The notes under the pieces were generated by a model. It ran no database searches and was not told the origin of the DNA. It saw only the letters and a program-made list of their open reading frames with translations. Of a DNA stretch of 64,000 nucleotides, positions 9,630-18,973 are shown in pieces. The stretch's first letter is position 1, and each line of letters starts with the position of its first letter. Made by a program: the position numbers and the translations under genes. Source of the stretch: Clostridium_AT radicumherbarum (GTDB taxonomy: Bacteria > Bacillota > Clostridia > Clostridiales > Clostridiaceae); contig NZ_JBJHZY010000002.1 in NCBI RefSeq assembly GCF_045310525.1, forward strand, positions 558,001-622,000, written 5' to 3'.

Positions 9630-9643
9630 TGTTTACGTTTTCA
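9630..9643 (-). promoter_or_regulatory. Candidate CcpA cre site, upstream of the sugar ABC importer
   Basis: On the minus strand it reads TGAAAACGTAAACA, matching 13 of 14 positions of the cre consensus TGWAANCGNTNWCA. It is the right arm of a longer imperfect inverted repeat (AAAACGTTGACAT ... AAATGTTTACGTTTT, about 9608-9641). It lies about 35 bp before the solute-binding protein start, so catabolite repression of the importer is plausible. A LacI/RpiR operator is the alternative. Confidence 0.5.
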
Positions 9644-9675
9644 ATTATAAAATAATAAAAATAGAGGGGGATATT

Positions 9676-11091
9676 ATGAAAAACGTGAAGAAAATCATGG
9701 CATTGGCAATGTGTTCTGCAATCGTTGCTTCTACTTTTGTAGGATGCCAGAGCAAAACTAACCAAACTTCAGCAGGAAGCTCAACTAAAGAAGACACTAT
9801 TACAGCTCTTCTTCCACCAGTTTCTCCAAATTATCAAAAGAACTTTTCTCAGATGGAAGCTGATTTCCATGCTAAGTATCCAAACCTAACGCTTAAAATT
9901 GAGTCCGCAAGCTGGGAAGATATGACCCAAAAGCTGGATGTTCAAGTTAACGCTGGCACTCCTCCAGATATTGCATTTATTGGATCAGATGGTATATCTA
10001 AATATGTTCAAACAGGTGAACTTGTTGATATAAGCAAGTATGCCACCACTGATATGATTAATGACTTTGAACCTGGTCCTTTAGCCTATATGAAAAATGG
10101 GAAAGGGCTTTACGGCTTCCCAGCATATATGGAAATTCACGCTTTAGGAGGAAATAAACAGTACTTAGAGGCTGCAGGAATAGATTGGAAGTCCATTCAG
10201 AAAAATGGCTGGACCTTTGATCAATTCAGAGAAGCTATTAAAAAAGGTGTAGTAAAGAGCGGCAGCAAAACCTCCCGTTATGGTTTTGTATTTGCATGTT
10301 CTGGAGTTGCAGCAAAAGACTATTTAAACATACTAGTAAAAGAAGCTGGAATGCCATCTCCATTTACTAAAGATTTGAAATATGCTTATACCAGCAAGAA
10401 TTACTTACAGGTTCTACAGGGAATAAGAACATTAATAGATGATGGTTCAATGCCAAAGGAATTAAGCTCAGTTACAGCAGGTATGCGTTGGAACATGTTC
10501 TTAACTGGTCAAACAATGATTACTGGTAAAGGACTTGCTGTATTTGAAAACTCTGCTAATACAAATAATAAGAAACTTGATGCCAAAGACACAAGTGCTG
10601 TAAAAGACAGTATCAAGGTAGATTATGTAGTTCTTCCAGTTCCTACTTTTGGAGATAATAAGCAGCAGGCTTCACCAGCAGTAGATGGATATGTAGCATT
10701 TCAGGGCAAGAAAGCTCCAACTGAGGAACATTTACAAAACGTAGCTAAAGCAGCTTACTTCTTGTCATCAGGCAAGGTTGCAGCACAAACAAATAATGAC
10801 TTATTTGTAGCTCAAATTACTAAGAGTTCTGCAGAAGCTGCAAAGAGCATGACAGTTGCTAGAAGTGCAGAGAATGCTGCTGCAGTAGAAACTTTATTAA
10901 AACAAGCTGTAGAAGCTCGTCCTGACATTCCTTCAGAGTTAGGTGATAAGAATATACAAATTGAAAACACAGTTATAGTTCCAAAATTCCAAGCACTGCT
11001 TGCAGGAGAGATTACGCCACAGCAAATGTATGATGCAGTTAAAGCTGCAGCAGTTCAAGCATTTGGTGATAACGGCATAGTTAAGGACTAA
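9676..11091 (+). CDS. Sugar ABC transporter substrate-binding lipoprotein
   Basis: 471 residues. The lipoprotein signal has lipobox F-V-G-C with the lipidated cysteine at residue 24. The mature part follows the family 1 extracellular solute-binding fold, e.g. 'KLDVQVNAGTPPDIAFIGSD' around residue 100 and a Trp-rich pocket region 'KNGWTFDQFREA'. It is the capture subunit on the outer membrane face for the two permeases downstream. With nagZ, anmK and murQ around it, the cargo is probably MurNAc, anhydro-MurNAc or GlcNAc-MurNAc saccharide (inference). RBS GAGGGGG precedes the ATG. Confidence 0.9.
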   Translation: MKNVKKIMALAMCSAIVASTFVGCQSKTNQTSAGSSTKEDTITALLPPVSPNYQKNFSQMEADFHAKYPNLTLKIESASWEDMTQKLDVQVNAGTPPDIAFIGSDGISKYVQTGELVDISKYATTDMINDFEPGPLAYMKNGKGLYGFPAYMEIHALGGNKQYLEAAGIDWKSIQKNGWTFDQFREAIKKGVVKSGSKTSRYGFVFACSGVAAKDYLNILVKEAGMPSPFTKDLKYAYTSKNYLQVLQGIRTLIDDGSMPKELSSVTAGMRWNMFLTGQTMITGKGLAVFENSANTNNKKLDAKDTSAVKDSIKVDYVVLPVPTFGDNKQQASPAVDGYVAFQGKKAPTEEHLQNVAKAAYFLSSGKVAAQTNNDLFVAQITKSSAEAAKSMTVARSAENAAAVETLLKQAVEARPDIPSELGDKNIQIENTVIVPKFQALLAGEITPQQMYDAVKAAAVQAFGDNGIVKD

Positions 11092-11100
11092 CAAATTTTA

Positions 11101-11137
11101 ATATATCTCACCTAATTTATTAGGTGGGATATATTTT
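11101..11137 (+). terminator. Intercistronic hairpin/attenuator after the binding-protein gene
   Basis: Stem ATATATCTCACCTA / TAGGTGGGATATAT followed by TTTTT. Such hairpins commonly lower expression of permease genes relative to the binding protein. Confidence 0.72.
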
Positions 11138-11184
11138 TACTAAGTGAAAATTAAAATATATAAATGCGATAAATAGGAGGCACT

Positions 11185-12081
11185 ATGGATACTTCAATCA
11201 AAAAAAAGAAAAGAGTAAAAGGAGACGGCATTTGGGGCTATATATTTATAATTGTTGCATTAATAGTGTTCTGCATGTTTACACTGTATCCGGTAATTAG
11301 TGCATTTATTATAAGCTTTCAAAAGTATAGACCCCTAGGTCCTGAGTGGATTGGTCTAGATAATTATAAAAGCTTATTTACAGATGCCCTATTTGGTAAA
11401 TCAATAATAAATACAGTTGTTTACACTGTTTGCTCAGTACCAGTATCCCTCGGTATTTCCTTTATTATAGCCATATTAATATACCCTTTTAAAAAATGGC
11501 TTCAGACCGTTTTCAAAGCTGTTTTTTATCTTCCAGCAATAGCATCGGGGGTAGCCTTATCAGTTGTGTGGCTATGGATTTATGATCCCCTGCCTGAGGG
11601 TTTATTTAATAAAATTTTAGAATTATTTGGAGCTACAAACCAAAATTGGCTTGGATCAAGCAAGACCGCCATGTTATCCTTGCTTATAATGACTTGGCTT
11701 TCAAGCCATGGGACAAGTATCATTATATACATTGCTGCATTGCTTGGCATACCTGACAGTTATTTTGAAGCCGCTGATTTAGATGGAGCAACCTTCCTAA
11801 ATAAATTAAGATATATAGTAATACCCCTTGTTAAGCCAACAACTTTGTTTCTCTTGGTTACAGGTATTATAGGTTCCTTCCAGGTATTTATGAATGCCTA
11901 CATGATGACAGGAGGCGGACCAGATAATGCTACCACAATGGTTGGATTATTAATATTTAATAATGCCTTTGTGTATTCAAAATTTGGAGTAGCGGCAGCT
12001 CAGTCCTTAGTATTGGCGTTTATTATTGTAATTATTTCTATAATACAGTTTAAATTTCTTGGCAGTGATGTGCAATTTTAA
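11185..12081 (+). CDS. Sugar ABC transporter permease (MalF-like)
   Basis: 298 residues with six predicted transmembrane helices. The cytoplasmic EAA loop is clear as 'EAADLDGATFLNKLRYIVIP' near residue 195, which docks the ATPase. An AGGAGG site precedes the ATG. It pairs with the next gene to form the membrane channel for the cargo of the 9676-11091 binding protein. CUT1-type architecture favours oligosaccharide or amino-sugar uptake. No ATPase gene is nearby, so a shared MsmK-type ATPase encoded elsewhere is expected. Confidence 0.92.
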   Translation: MDTSIKKKKRVKGDGIWGYIFIIVALIVFCMFTLYPVISAFIISFQKYRPLGPEWIGLDNYKSLFTDALFGKSIINTVVYTVCSVPVSLGISFIIAILIYPFKKWLQTVFKAVFYLPAIASGVALSVVWLWIYDPLPEGLFNKILELFGATNQNWLGSSKTAMLSLLIMTWLSSHGTSIIIYIAALLGIPDSYFEAADLDGATFLNKLRYIVIPLVKPTTLFLLVTGIIGSFQVFMNAYMMTGGGPDNATTMVGLLIFNNAFVYSKFGVAAAQSLVLAFIIVIISIIQFKFLGSDVQF

Positions 12082-12102
12082 TGGAAAGGGAGGTTACCAT
12101 AA

Positions 12103-12963
12103 ATGTCACTATACAGTTCCTACAAGAAAAATAAGTCCAGATTTATTTTAAACAGATCCGCATCAATAATTGTTTTATTGATATTTGCTTTATTTACTAT
12201 TTTCCCAATATATTTTATGATTATCTCTTCTTTTGCAGATCCTGTAGAAGCAGGCGCTGCAGCTATGAGCCTTCTGCCACAAAAATTTACACTGGCTTCC
12301 TATAAGTTCTTTTTTGAGTTTAGCCCAGATTCCATCAGATGGCTTATAAACTCTTTAGTTGTTGCCAGCCTTGTAACCCTTTCAAATGTTGTATTTGCAG
12401 GAATGGCAGGCTATGCATTTTCTAAAATAAATTTTAAAGGTCGAAATGCATTATTTTATCTCCTCCTTTGCTCTATGATGATACCCTATCAGGTTGTACA
12501 GGTTCCGCTGTATATACTTGTAGTTAATGTGTTCAAGCTGTCAAATACCTATGCTGCTTTGGTCCTTCCTGACTTATGTACAGTGTATAATATCTTTTTG
12601 ACAAAGCAGTTTATGTCATCTATACCTTATGAGATTATTGAAAGTGCAAAAATCGAAGGCTGCAATCAATTTCAAATATATACCAAAATAATAGCACCTA
12701 TTTCAAAGACTATTTTAGCTGTAATGGCTATACTTACCTTTATGGGTAGTTGGAATTCCTTCTTCTGGCCTTTCCTAGTTACTAGTCAAACTGCAATGCA
12801 GACTATTCAGGTAGGACTTAAGAGCTTCCGTTTCGCCAACACAACTTATTTGGCACCTATGATGGCAGGAGCGACCATATCAGCACTTCCTATGTTTGTA
12901 TTATTCTTCAGCCTGCAAAAGTACTTCCTTGAAGGCGTAGTTGTTGGTGCTGTTAAAGGTTAA
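12103..12963 (+). CDS. Sugar ABC transporter permease (MalG-like)
   Basis: 286 residues with six predicted transmembrane helices and an EAA loop, 'ESAKIEGCNQFQIYTKIIAP', around residue 185. The first EAA residue pair is ES rather than EA, which is tolerated in this family. It starts 21 nt after the first permease behind GGGAGG. It forms a heterodimer with the 11185-12081 product; the ATPase is missing from the cluster. Confidence 0.92.
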   Translation: MSLYSSYKKNKSRFILNRSASIIVLLIFALFTIFPIYFMIISSFADPVEAGAAAMSLLPQKFTLASYKFFFEFSPDSIRWLINSLVVASLVTLSNVVFAGMAGYAFSKINFKGRNALFYLLLCSMMIPYQVVQVPLYILVVNVFKLSNTYAALVLPDLCTVYNIFLTKQFMSSIPYEIIESAKIEGCNQFQIYTKIIAPISKTILAVMAILTFMGSWNSFFWPFLVTSQTAMQTIQVGLKSFRFANTTYLAPMMAGATISALPMFVLFFSLQKYFLEGVVVGAVKG

Positions 12964-12979
12964 TAGAGAGAGAAGGATT

Positions 12980-13975
12980 ATGAAAATGGAGTTATGTTAT
13001 AGGAAAATAGCTGAGAAAGAATATCCTAAGGTAATAGAATTGTGGAATAGAAACCTGGGAATTCTTTTTCCCATGGATGAAAAACTATTCTATGGCAATT
13101 TGGAAATGGATAAGAATTATAATCTTCAATATATTCTAGGTGCATTTAATGGAGAGGAGCTGGCAGCCTTTATTATATACAAGCGGCAAGTTTCCCCCTT
13201 AGGGCTCCTGCCCCCTTCTAAAAATAAGGGTAATGTTAACTCTATTGTTGTAGATTATAAATACAGAAGTCAAGGGATTGGTGGCAAGCTATTAAGCTTA
13301 TGCGAAGCTGAGCTTAAAAATGAAGGAGTAGAGACTCTGTCCATTGGAAGGGATACCTTTCATTTCTTTCCAGGTGCCCCAACTGAGTATATACAATCTG
13401 TAGCCTTTTTTAAGAAAAAAGGCTTTATAGAAGAAAATATAGAAAGCGATTTAGTATGCGACATAAGTAATATAGACCTAGAGGAAATAGTCCTTAAACG
13501 TGGTCTGAAGCTTAATAGAGATGAACGCTTTGAATTTTGCTTTCTTACTGATAAATATCTATCCAGTTTAATGGAGTTTTTCAAAAGGACCTTTCCCGGC
13601 AGGTGGTATGGGGATATGTGCCTTTACCTTAAGTATGATATGGAGTACAGAGATTTAGTCCTTATAGTAGATAAAAATGAGGATAAGGTTGTAGGCTTCA
13701 GTCATATCTTTGATAAATATTCAAAGGTAATAGGGCCGGGAATTTATTGGAGAGAACTACTGGGCAATAATTTCGGCGGACTAGGACCAATAGGAATTGA
13801 TGAAGATTATAGAAAATTAGGACTTGGAATTACTCTGCTGCAGAAATGCATTGACATTCAAAAGAAGCGTGGAGTAAGTAAAATGTGTATTGATTGGACG
13901 GATCTTTTAGATTTTTACGAAATATTTAATTTTATGCCCTGGAAAAGTTATGTGCTTATGAATAAAAAGATATAA
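12980..13975 (+). CDS. Tandem GNAT-family N-acetyltransferase
   Basis: About 331 residues with two GNAT-like halves. The acetyl-CoA loop regions are 'DYKYRSQGIGGKLLSLCEAE' in the first and 'DEDYRKLGLGITLLQKCID' in the second. The frame is open from 12941, but the AGAAGGATT site points to the ATG at 12980. It is the fourth gene of the importer operon, before nagZ. In this setting it may acetylate an amino sugar or de-N-acetylated wall fragment. That substrate is inference; the family is very broad. Confidence 0.75.
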   Translation: MKMELCYRKIAEKEYPKVIELWNRNLGILFPMDEKLFYGNLEMDKNYNLQYILGAFNGEELAAFIIYKRQVSPLGLLPPSKNKGNVNSIVVDYKYRSQGIGGKLLSLCEAELKNEGVETLSIGRDTFHFFPGAPTEYIQSVAFFKKKGFIEENIESDLVCDISNIDLEEIVLKRGLKLNRDERFEFCFLTDKYLSSLMEFFKRTFPGRWYGDMCLYLKYDMEYRDLVLIVDKNEDKVVGFSHIFDKYSKVIGPGIYWRELLGNNFGGLGPIGIDEDYRKLGLGITLLQKCIDIQKKRGVSKMCIDWTDLLDFYEIFNFMPWKSYVLMNKKI

Positions 13976-14008
13976 ATTATATTATTTATTAAGCTGGGAG
14001 GCTTTATT

Positions 14009-15586
14009 TTGAATATAAAAGCTATGTCATTAGAACAAAAAATTGGTCAGCTGTTTGCTGTAGGTTTTGAATCACCTTATATAGATGAACATGTGGCTAA
14101 GGTTATTAAGGAATATCATATAGGAAACTTAATTTATTTTTCAAGAAATATAAATAGTGCAGAGCAGTTATTTGAAATGAATAAGGAACTTCAAAGAATG
14201 GCAATTAAAGAAAACAATGTTCCCCTATTCATAACCATAGATCAGGAAGGCGGAATGGTTACAAGAATACCAAAGGGAGCCACCTTCTTCCCAGGAAATA
14301 TGGCTCTTTCTGCCGGTGGAACCACTGAGGATGCATATAATGAGGGCTGCTATTCTGGTGAAGAACTTAAGGCCTTAGGAATAAATATGAATATAGCCCC
14401 TGTTTTAGATGTAAATAATAATCCTGATAATCCAGTAATAGGTGTAAGGAGCTATGGAGAAGATCCTAAAAGAGTTGCTGCACTGGGAACTGCCTATATC
14501 AAAGGGCTTCAGGAAACCGGAGTAATAGCTACTGCTAAGCATTTTCCTGGTCACGGTGATACAAGTACTGACTCTCACCTAGCTTTAAGCAGCGTTCCTC
14601 ATGATAAAGTAAGGCTCAATGAGGTTGAGTTATATCCATTTAAGAAGGCAATTGAAAGCGGTGTTAATGCCATAATGACCGCTCATGTAATCTTCCCTGC
14701 CTACGAAAGTGAAGACCTGCCTGCTACCTTATCAAAGAAGGTATTAAATGGGCTTTTAAGAAATGAACTTGGGTTTAAGGGATTAATAGTTTCTGACTGT
14801 ATGGAAATGAAGGCAATAGATAATTATTTTGGAACGGAAAATGCTGCAGTTATGGCAGTTGAGGCCGGAGTTGACTTAATCTTTATTTCACATACTCTTG
14901 AGAAGCAGGTTAAGGCCTATAATAATCTATTAGAAGCAGTTAAAAGTGGTAGGATAAGTGAGGAAAGAATAGATGAATCTGTAAGCAGAATAATAAGCTT
15001 AAAGAATACCTTGGAAGTTGACAAGTTCTTGAATTCAAGTTTTAGGGATATTGAAGATGTAATAAACAATGAAGTTCACAAGGAATTTTCACAGAAAATA
15101 AGTGAGCAAAGTATTACACTTGTAAAAAATGAGCAAATGCTCCCCCTTAAAAATACAGAAAAGGTGTTAACAATCTCAACAAATGCAGTATCTACCACAG
15201 GCGCCGATGATTCTTTATCTGAAAGAAGCATAGCCAAAGTTATTGGAAAGAATTTTAAAAACTTTTATAATGAAGTTATAGACATAAAGCCCACAGCTGA
15301 GCAGACTGCACATATTAAAGAAATAGCAGGCAGTTTTGATAAGGTTATAGTATTTACCTATAATGCACATCTTTATAAAGAGCAGTCAGCACTTGTAAGC
15401 GAAATTTATGAGAAGAATAAAAATTTAATAGTGATTTCTATGCGAAATCCATATGACCTAAAAGCATTTAATTTTGTTCCATGCTACGTGGCTGCATATG
15501 AATATACTCCAATTTCCTTAAACAGCCTTATAAAGTTTTTAAAAGGCGAAATTCAAGGGACAGGAAGGCTTCCAGTAAGCCTATAA
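14009..15586 (+). CDS. nagZ: Beta-N-acetylhexosaminidase, GH3 family (NagZ-like)
   Basis: 525 residues with a TTG start behind GGGAGG. The GH3 barrel carries the NagZ signature 'KHFPGHGDTSTDSH' (Asp/His acid-base loop, about residues 172-185) and the nucleophile region 'IVSDCMEMKAI'. A C-terminal alpha/beta domain (about 370-525) makes it the longer two-domain form rather than the ~340-residue Gram-negative form. There is no signal peptide, so it should act in the cytoplasm, releasing GlcNAc from GlcNAc-MurNAc or GlcNAc-anhMurNAc brought in by the ABC importer. It lies in one operon with the permeases and anmK. Confidence 0.92.
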   Translation: MNIKAMSLEQKIGQLFAVGFESPYIDEHVAKVIKEYHIGNLIYFSRNINSAEQLFEMNKELQRMAIKENNVPLFITIDQEGGMVTRIPKGATFFPGNMALSAGGTTEDAYNEGCYSGEELKALGINMNIAPVLDVNNNPDNPVIGVRSYGEDPKRVAALGTAYIKGLQETGVIATAKHFPGHGDTSTDSHLALSSVPHDKVRLNEVELYPFKKAIESGVNAIMTAHVIFPAYESEDLPATLSKKVLNGLLRNELGFKGLIVSDCMEMKAIDNYFGTENAAVMAVEAGVDLIFISHTLEKQVKAYNNLLEAVKSGRISEERIDESVSRIISLKNTLEVDKFLNSSFRDIEDVINNEVHKEFSQKISEQSITLVKNEQMLPLKNTEKVLTISTNAVSTTGADDSLSERSIAKVIGKNFKNFYNEVIDIKPTAEQTAHIKEIAGSFDKVIVFTYNAHLYKEQSALVSEIYEKNKNLIVISMRNPYDLKAFNFVPCYVAAYEYTPISLNSLIKFLKGEIQGTGRLPVSL

Positions 15587-15708
15587 TAAATATAAATATA
15601 TTTATATTTTTATATATTTATATATTTATATATATGTGCATATAAGAAATGCCGCTTTGAAATTTGTTAGACAACCTTTAAAAAACATTGCTAAAGTGAG
15701 GTTTTATC

Positions 15709-16338
15709 TTGGGAAAAATTAAGAATCTACCTCCAAAAGAAAATCTGGAGAATATTTGGTACTACTATAAATGGCATATATTTGCCTGTATCTTTGCTGT
15801 TTTAGCAGCAGTAGTATTAATAGGCTCATATTTAACAAGAGAAAAATATATAATTAATCTTAGTATGGTAGGCTACTTTGACAATTCAAGAAGCCAAGAA
15901 GTAAGTAATTTTCAAAATGATATTACTAAGCTGCTTGTTCCTGAAGCTAATAAAAGAACCTCTGCATTAGTAGAATTATATAGATCTAAGGATTCCAGCG
16001 GCAAGTTAAAGGAGCTAGAACCTGCTGATGTGGAGAAGCTGTCTGTGAAAATTGCAGCTAAAGAGGTAGATATCTTAATTATGAACAAGGATGATTTCAA
16101 TAACTACATGAATGAGGACACATTTTTGAAACTTGATGATTTGAAGCTTGACAATGCTAATAAAGCCTATAAGCTAGTTAGAGCAAATTCCTCAGTGTAT
16201 GGCATTAGTGTTGAGGGCAATAAGCTTCTAGATAAAATCGGATACGATACAAAGGACAAAGTTATAGGTATTGTTGTAAATACCAAAAATAAGGAAAGCT
16301 CAGAAAAAGTGATAAATTGGATACTGAAGCTTCAGTAA
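15709..16338 (+). CDS. Hypothetical single-pass membrane protein
   Basis: 209 residues, TTG start with a GTGAGG-type site. One transmembrane segment (about residues 20-40, 'YKWHIFACIFAVLAAVVLIG') is followed by a soluble domain outside the membrane, rich in charged residues. No family was recognised with confidence. It lies between nagZ and anmK in the same direction, so a role tied to amino-sugar uptake is possible but unproven. An AT-rich stretch (15587-15708) separates it from nagZ. Confidence 0.65.
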   Translation: MGKIKNLPPKENLENIWYYYKWHIFACIFAVLAAVVLIGSYLTREKYIINLSMVGYFDNSRSQEVSNFQNDITKLLVPEANKRTSALVELYRSKDSSGKLKELEPADVEKLSVKIAAKEVDILIMNKDDFNNYMNEDTFLKLDDLKLDNANKAYKLVRANSSVYGISVEGNKLLDKIGYDTKDKVIGIVVNTKNKESSEKVINWILKLQ

Positions 16339-16380
16339 AAATGGACCATAAGCTAAAATATTCTATTAGCGAGGTGAATT

Positions 16381-17532
16381 ATGGAAAAGTATGTAGTTGG
16401 TCTAATGTCAGGTACATCACTGGATGGTGTAGACGCAGCTCTTGTAAAAATCGAAGGCTTTGGCGAGGAAACTAAGGTTCAGCTTATAGAATTCATAAAT
16501 GAAGATATACCTATGGATTTAAAGAGGGAGATTTTGGACTGCTTCAGCGTTGAAAGGTCAAATGTAGAACTTATATGCAGTGTAAACTTTAAGCTTGGAT
16601 ATCTGTTCTCTGAAGCAGCTAAAAAGGTTTGTCAAAAGGCTAATTTTGATATAAAGAAGCTTGATTTAATAGGCTCACATGGTCAAACTGTTTATCATAT
16701 ACCTGTACCCTATAAAAATATGGTGCTTTCTACTCTTCAAATAGGAGAACCTTCTGTTATAGCCTATGAAACTGGTGTAACAGTAGTTTCTAACTTCAGA
16801 ACCATGGACATGGCAGCGAAAGGACAGGGAGCTCCGCTGGTACCATACACAGAATATCTGCTTTATAGAAGCGATAAAAATAGAGTACTGCAGAACATAG
16901 GAGGAATTGGTAATGTAACAGTGCTGCCTACTAATTGCACTCTAGATCAGATGTATGCCTTTGATACAGGCCCAGGAAATATGATTATAGACGAAGTTAC
17001 AAAGAGACTTAAGGGACAAAAGTATGATAAAGGCGGCTATTTTGCCTCTCAGGGTAAAGTAAATGAAGAGCTGCTAAATGAGCTTATGAGCATAGAATAT
17101 ATCAATGCTGCTCCTCCAAAAACAACAGGCAGAGAGTTCTTTGGAAGTCAATTTGTAGATGTGCTGCTTGAGAAATGGAACAACCTCTCAGCTGAAGATT
17201 TAATCGCCACAGTAACTATGTTTACTGCAAAGTCTATAGCAGTAAATTACAGAAATTACGTATTTAATAGATATCCTATTAATGAGGTTATTCTTGGAGG
17301 CGGAGGAAGCTATAATAATACACTTGTTAAAATGCTTCAGGAGCTTCTTCCTGAATGCAAAATTATGATTCAGGAAGACCTTGGCTATTCCTCTGATGCA
17401 AAGGAGGCTATTGCCTTTGCAGTTCTCGCTAACGAAACGGCAAACGGGATGGCTTCAAATGTACTGGGAGCAACGGGAGCTAAGGAAAGAGTTATATTAG
17501 GAAACATAACACCTGTGCCCTACCAAAGGTAA
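16381..17532 (+). CDS. anmK: Anhydro-N-acetylmuramic acid kinase
   Basis: 383 residues, matching AnmK length. The N-terminal phosphate loop 'GLMSGTSLDGVDAALVK' and the motifs 'GSHGQTVYHIP', 'NIGGIGNVT' and 'AFDTGPGNM' are all present. The enzyme uses ATP and water to turn 1,6-anhydro-MurNAc into MurNAc-6-P, the substrate of MurQ. It is the last gene of the rightward operon, with a strong terminator 24 nt after the stop. Its presence implies a supply of anhydro-muropeptides from lytic transglycosylases in the environment or the cell's own wall turnover. Confidence 0.96.
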   Translation: MEKYVVGLMSGTSLDGVDAALVKIEGFGEETKVQLIEFINEDIPMDLKREILDCFSVERSNVELICSVNFKLGYLFSEAAKKVCQKANFDIKKLDLIGSHGQTVYHIPVPYKNMVLSTLQIGEPSVIAYETGVTVVSNFRTMDMAAKGQGAPLVPYTEYLLYRSDKNRVLQNIGGIGNVTVLPTNCTLDQMYAFDTGPGNMIIDEVTKRLKGQKYDKGGYFASQGKVNEELLNELMSIEYINAAPPKTTGREFFGSQFVDVLLEKWNNLSAEDLIATVTMFTAKSIAVNYRNYVFNRYPINEVILGGGGSYNNTLVKMLQELLPECKIMIQEDLGYSSDAKEAIAFAVLANETANGMASNVLGATGAKERVILGNITPVPYQR

Positions 17533-17555
17533 GTTTCTTGCAAAGTTACAAATAG

Positions 17556-17592
17556 AAAAAGACATGTAAATTTATCATTACATGTCTTTTTT
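17556..17592. terminator. Bidirectional terminator between anmK and the GNAT/SCP2 gene
   Basis: Stem AAAAAGACATGTAA / TTACATGTCTTTTTT with an 8-nt loop. It sits between convergent genes ending at 17532 (+) and 17683 (-). Confidence 0.85.
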
Positions 17593-17682
17593 AGCATTTA
17601 TTTCTAATTACAGAAGGAAAATCTCATTTTCTAAATTATAGTTCAAATAAACTATGCTGCATTATAATACTTATCAACAAAA

Positions 17683-18873
17683 TTAAAAACTTTCATTTAA
17701 ATAAATAGGCTTCCTTTTAAAATAACTTGAAAGCAGATTAAAGTTTCCAATCACCTTTAAATCCTGACTCCAAATTAGATCCTCTAAGGACACATATCCG
17801 GTTATAAGCTGGGTAAGTACTTGTATGCTGCAGCTTAGGTCCGGTGAGCAGTCTTTTTTCTCCACTTTAACCCCTTCTTTATTCCAGCTAACTACAAAGC
17901 TTCCGTTATTCCATTCCAGAAAATTATCCTTAACCTCAAAGGCTAAGGTCCCCTCACCTTTAGGGCAGAGTTTAAGCTTTAATACCTCTTCTAAATCCAC
18001 AATCCTGCTCATTCCGAAATTAGATAATTCTATTTTTACGCTGGAGGAATCCGGGAAAAGAAGGCCCAAATTATAAAACTCGGTAGTTTCCCATATAAAA
18101 TCCTTGTAGTTTGGTGCAAAACCGCCAAGAAAATTAAAAATTCCGGTCAATGCTTCATTATCAATCCATATAAGCTCTTTTAGAATCATGTCTGCACCAA
18201 AGTCATATCTCTTCTGACACTTAAAGGTGACATATCCCATAGGCTTTTCCTCGGTGTTATACCATATGTACGTAAAAATGTTGTTCTTATAAGGATCTTC
18301 ACCAATATGCCTTTTCCATAAAATATCATTTCTAAGCACTGCAAAATTCCTTTTTGAAACAAAGTTGTCATAAATACTCTTGATGTGGCTATCATCAGTA
18401 CCAGGGATATACAGTTTTAGCTGACCACTATTTGTAAAATGCCTGAAGGAGGCAAGTGGTACAATATATTTTACCTTTCCAACACTTGTTTCATAGCCAA
18501 ATTTTCTATAATATTCACTTGAAAATGGATAGAGAAAAGAAAACCATTGCTTGTTTTCTCTCATTTCACTAAAACAGTACTGGAACAGCTTTCGTATATA
18601 GCCCTTATTCCGCTCCTCAGGAAGGGAAATCACTCCACCAACTCCTGCCATGCATGCAACTTTATCTTCAAATATAACCTTGAAGGGGGATATTTCCATG
18701 GCAGAGCACATCTTACCATCATCATTGAAAAATGCTCTCCAAGTCTCATAACCATTATAAAATCTCTCAGGTTCCTTATCAGAGCCGCTAAAATCCTTAC
18801 TCCATCTAAAGGCAATAGAAAGTATCTTAAGCGCATCTATGTGTTCTTCAGGTCTAATTTTTCTAGCTTTCAT
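17683..18873 (-). CDS. Eis-like GNAT acetyltransferase with C-terminal sterol-carrier-like domain
   Basis: About 396 residues. The start at 18873 is chosen because GGGGAGG lies 6 nt upstream; the frame is open to 18930. The N-terminal GNAT domain has the acetyl-CoA loop 'LPEERNKGYIRKLFQYCF'. A second degenerate GNAT part and an SCP2-like C-terminal domain follow, the layout of Eis/YobR-type proteins. Eis relatives acetylate primary amines, including aminoglycosides. It lies at the end of the leftward salvage operon; a role in acetylating amino sugars or peptides is inference. Confidence 0.75.
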   Translation of the reverse strand: MKARKIRPEEHIDALKILSIAFRWSKDFSGSDKEPERFYNGYETWRAFFNDDGKMCSAMEISPFKVIFEDKVACMAGVGGVISLPEERNKGYIRKLFQYCFSEMRENKQWFSFLYPFSSEYYRKFGYETSVGKVKYIVPLASFRHFTNSGQLKLYIPGTDDSHIKSIYDNFVSKRNFAVLRNDILWKRHIGEDPYKNNIFTYIWYNTEEKPMGYVTFKCQKRYDFGADMILKELIWIDNEALTGIFNFLGGFAPNYKDFIWETTEFYNLGLLFPDSSSVKIELSNFGMSRIVDLEEVLKLKLCPKGEGTLAFEVKDNFLEWNNGSFVVSWNKEGVKVEKKDCSPDLSCSIQVLTQLITGYVSLEDLIWSQDLKVIGNFNLLSSYFKRKPIYLNESF

Positions 18874-18973
18874 GTAAACCTCCCCATTATTTATGAAGTC
18901 TTTGTTCAAGTATAACATGTGGGATTTCAATATGATTCTCTAACAGAGCCTTTATGAAAAACCAACCAAGTAC

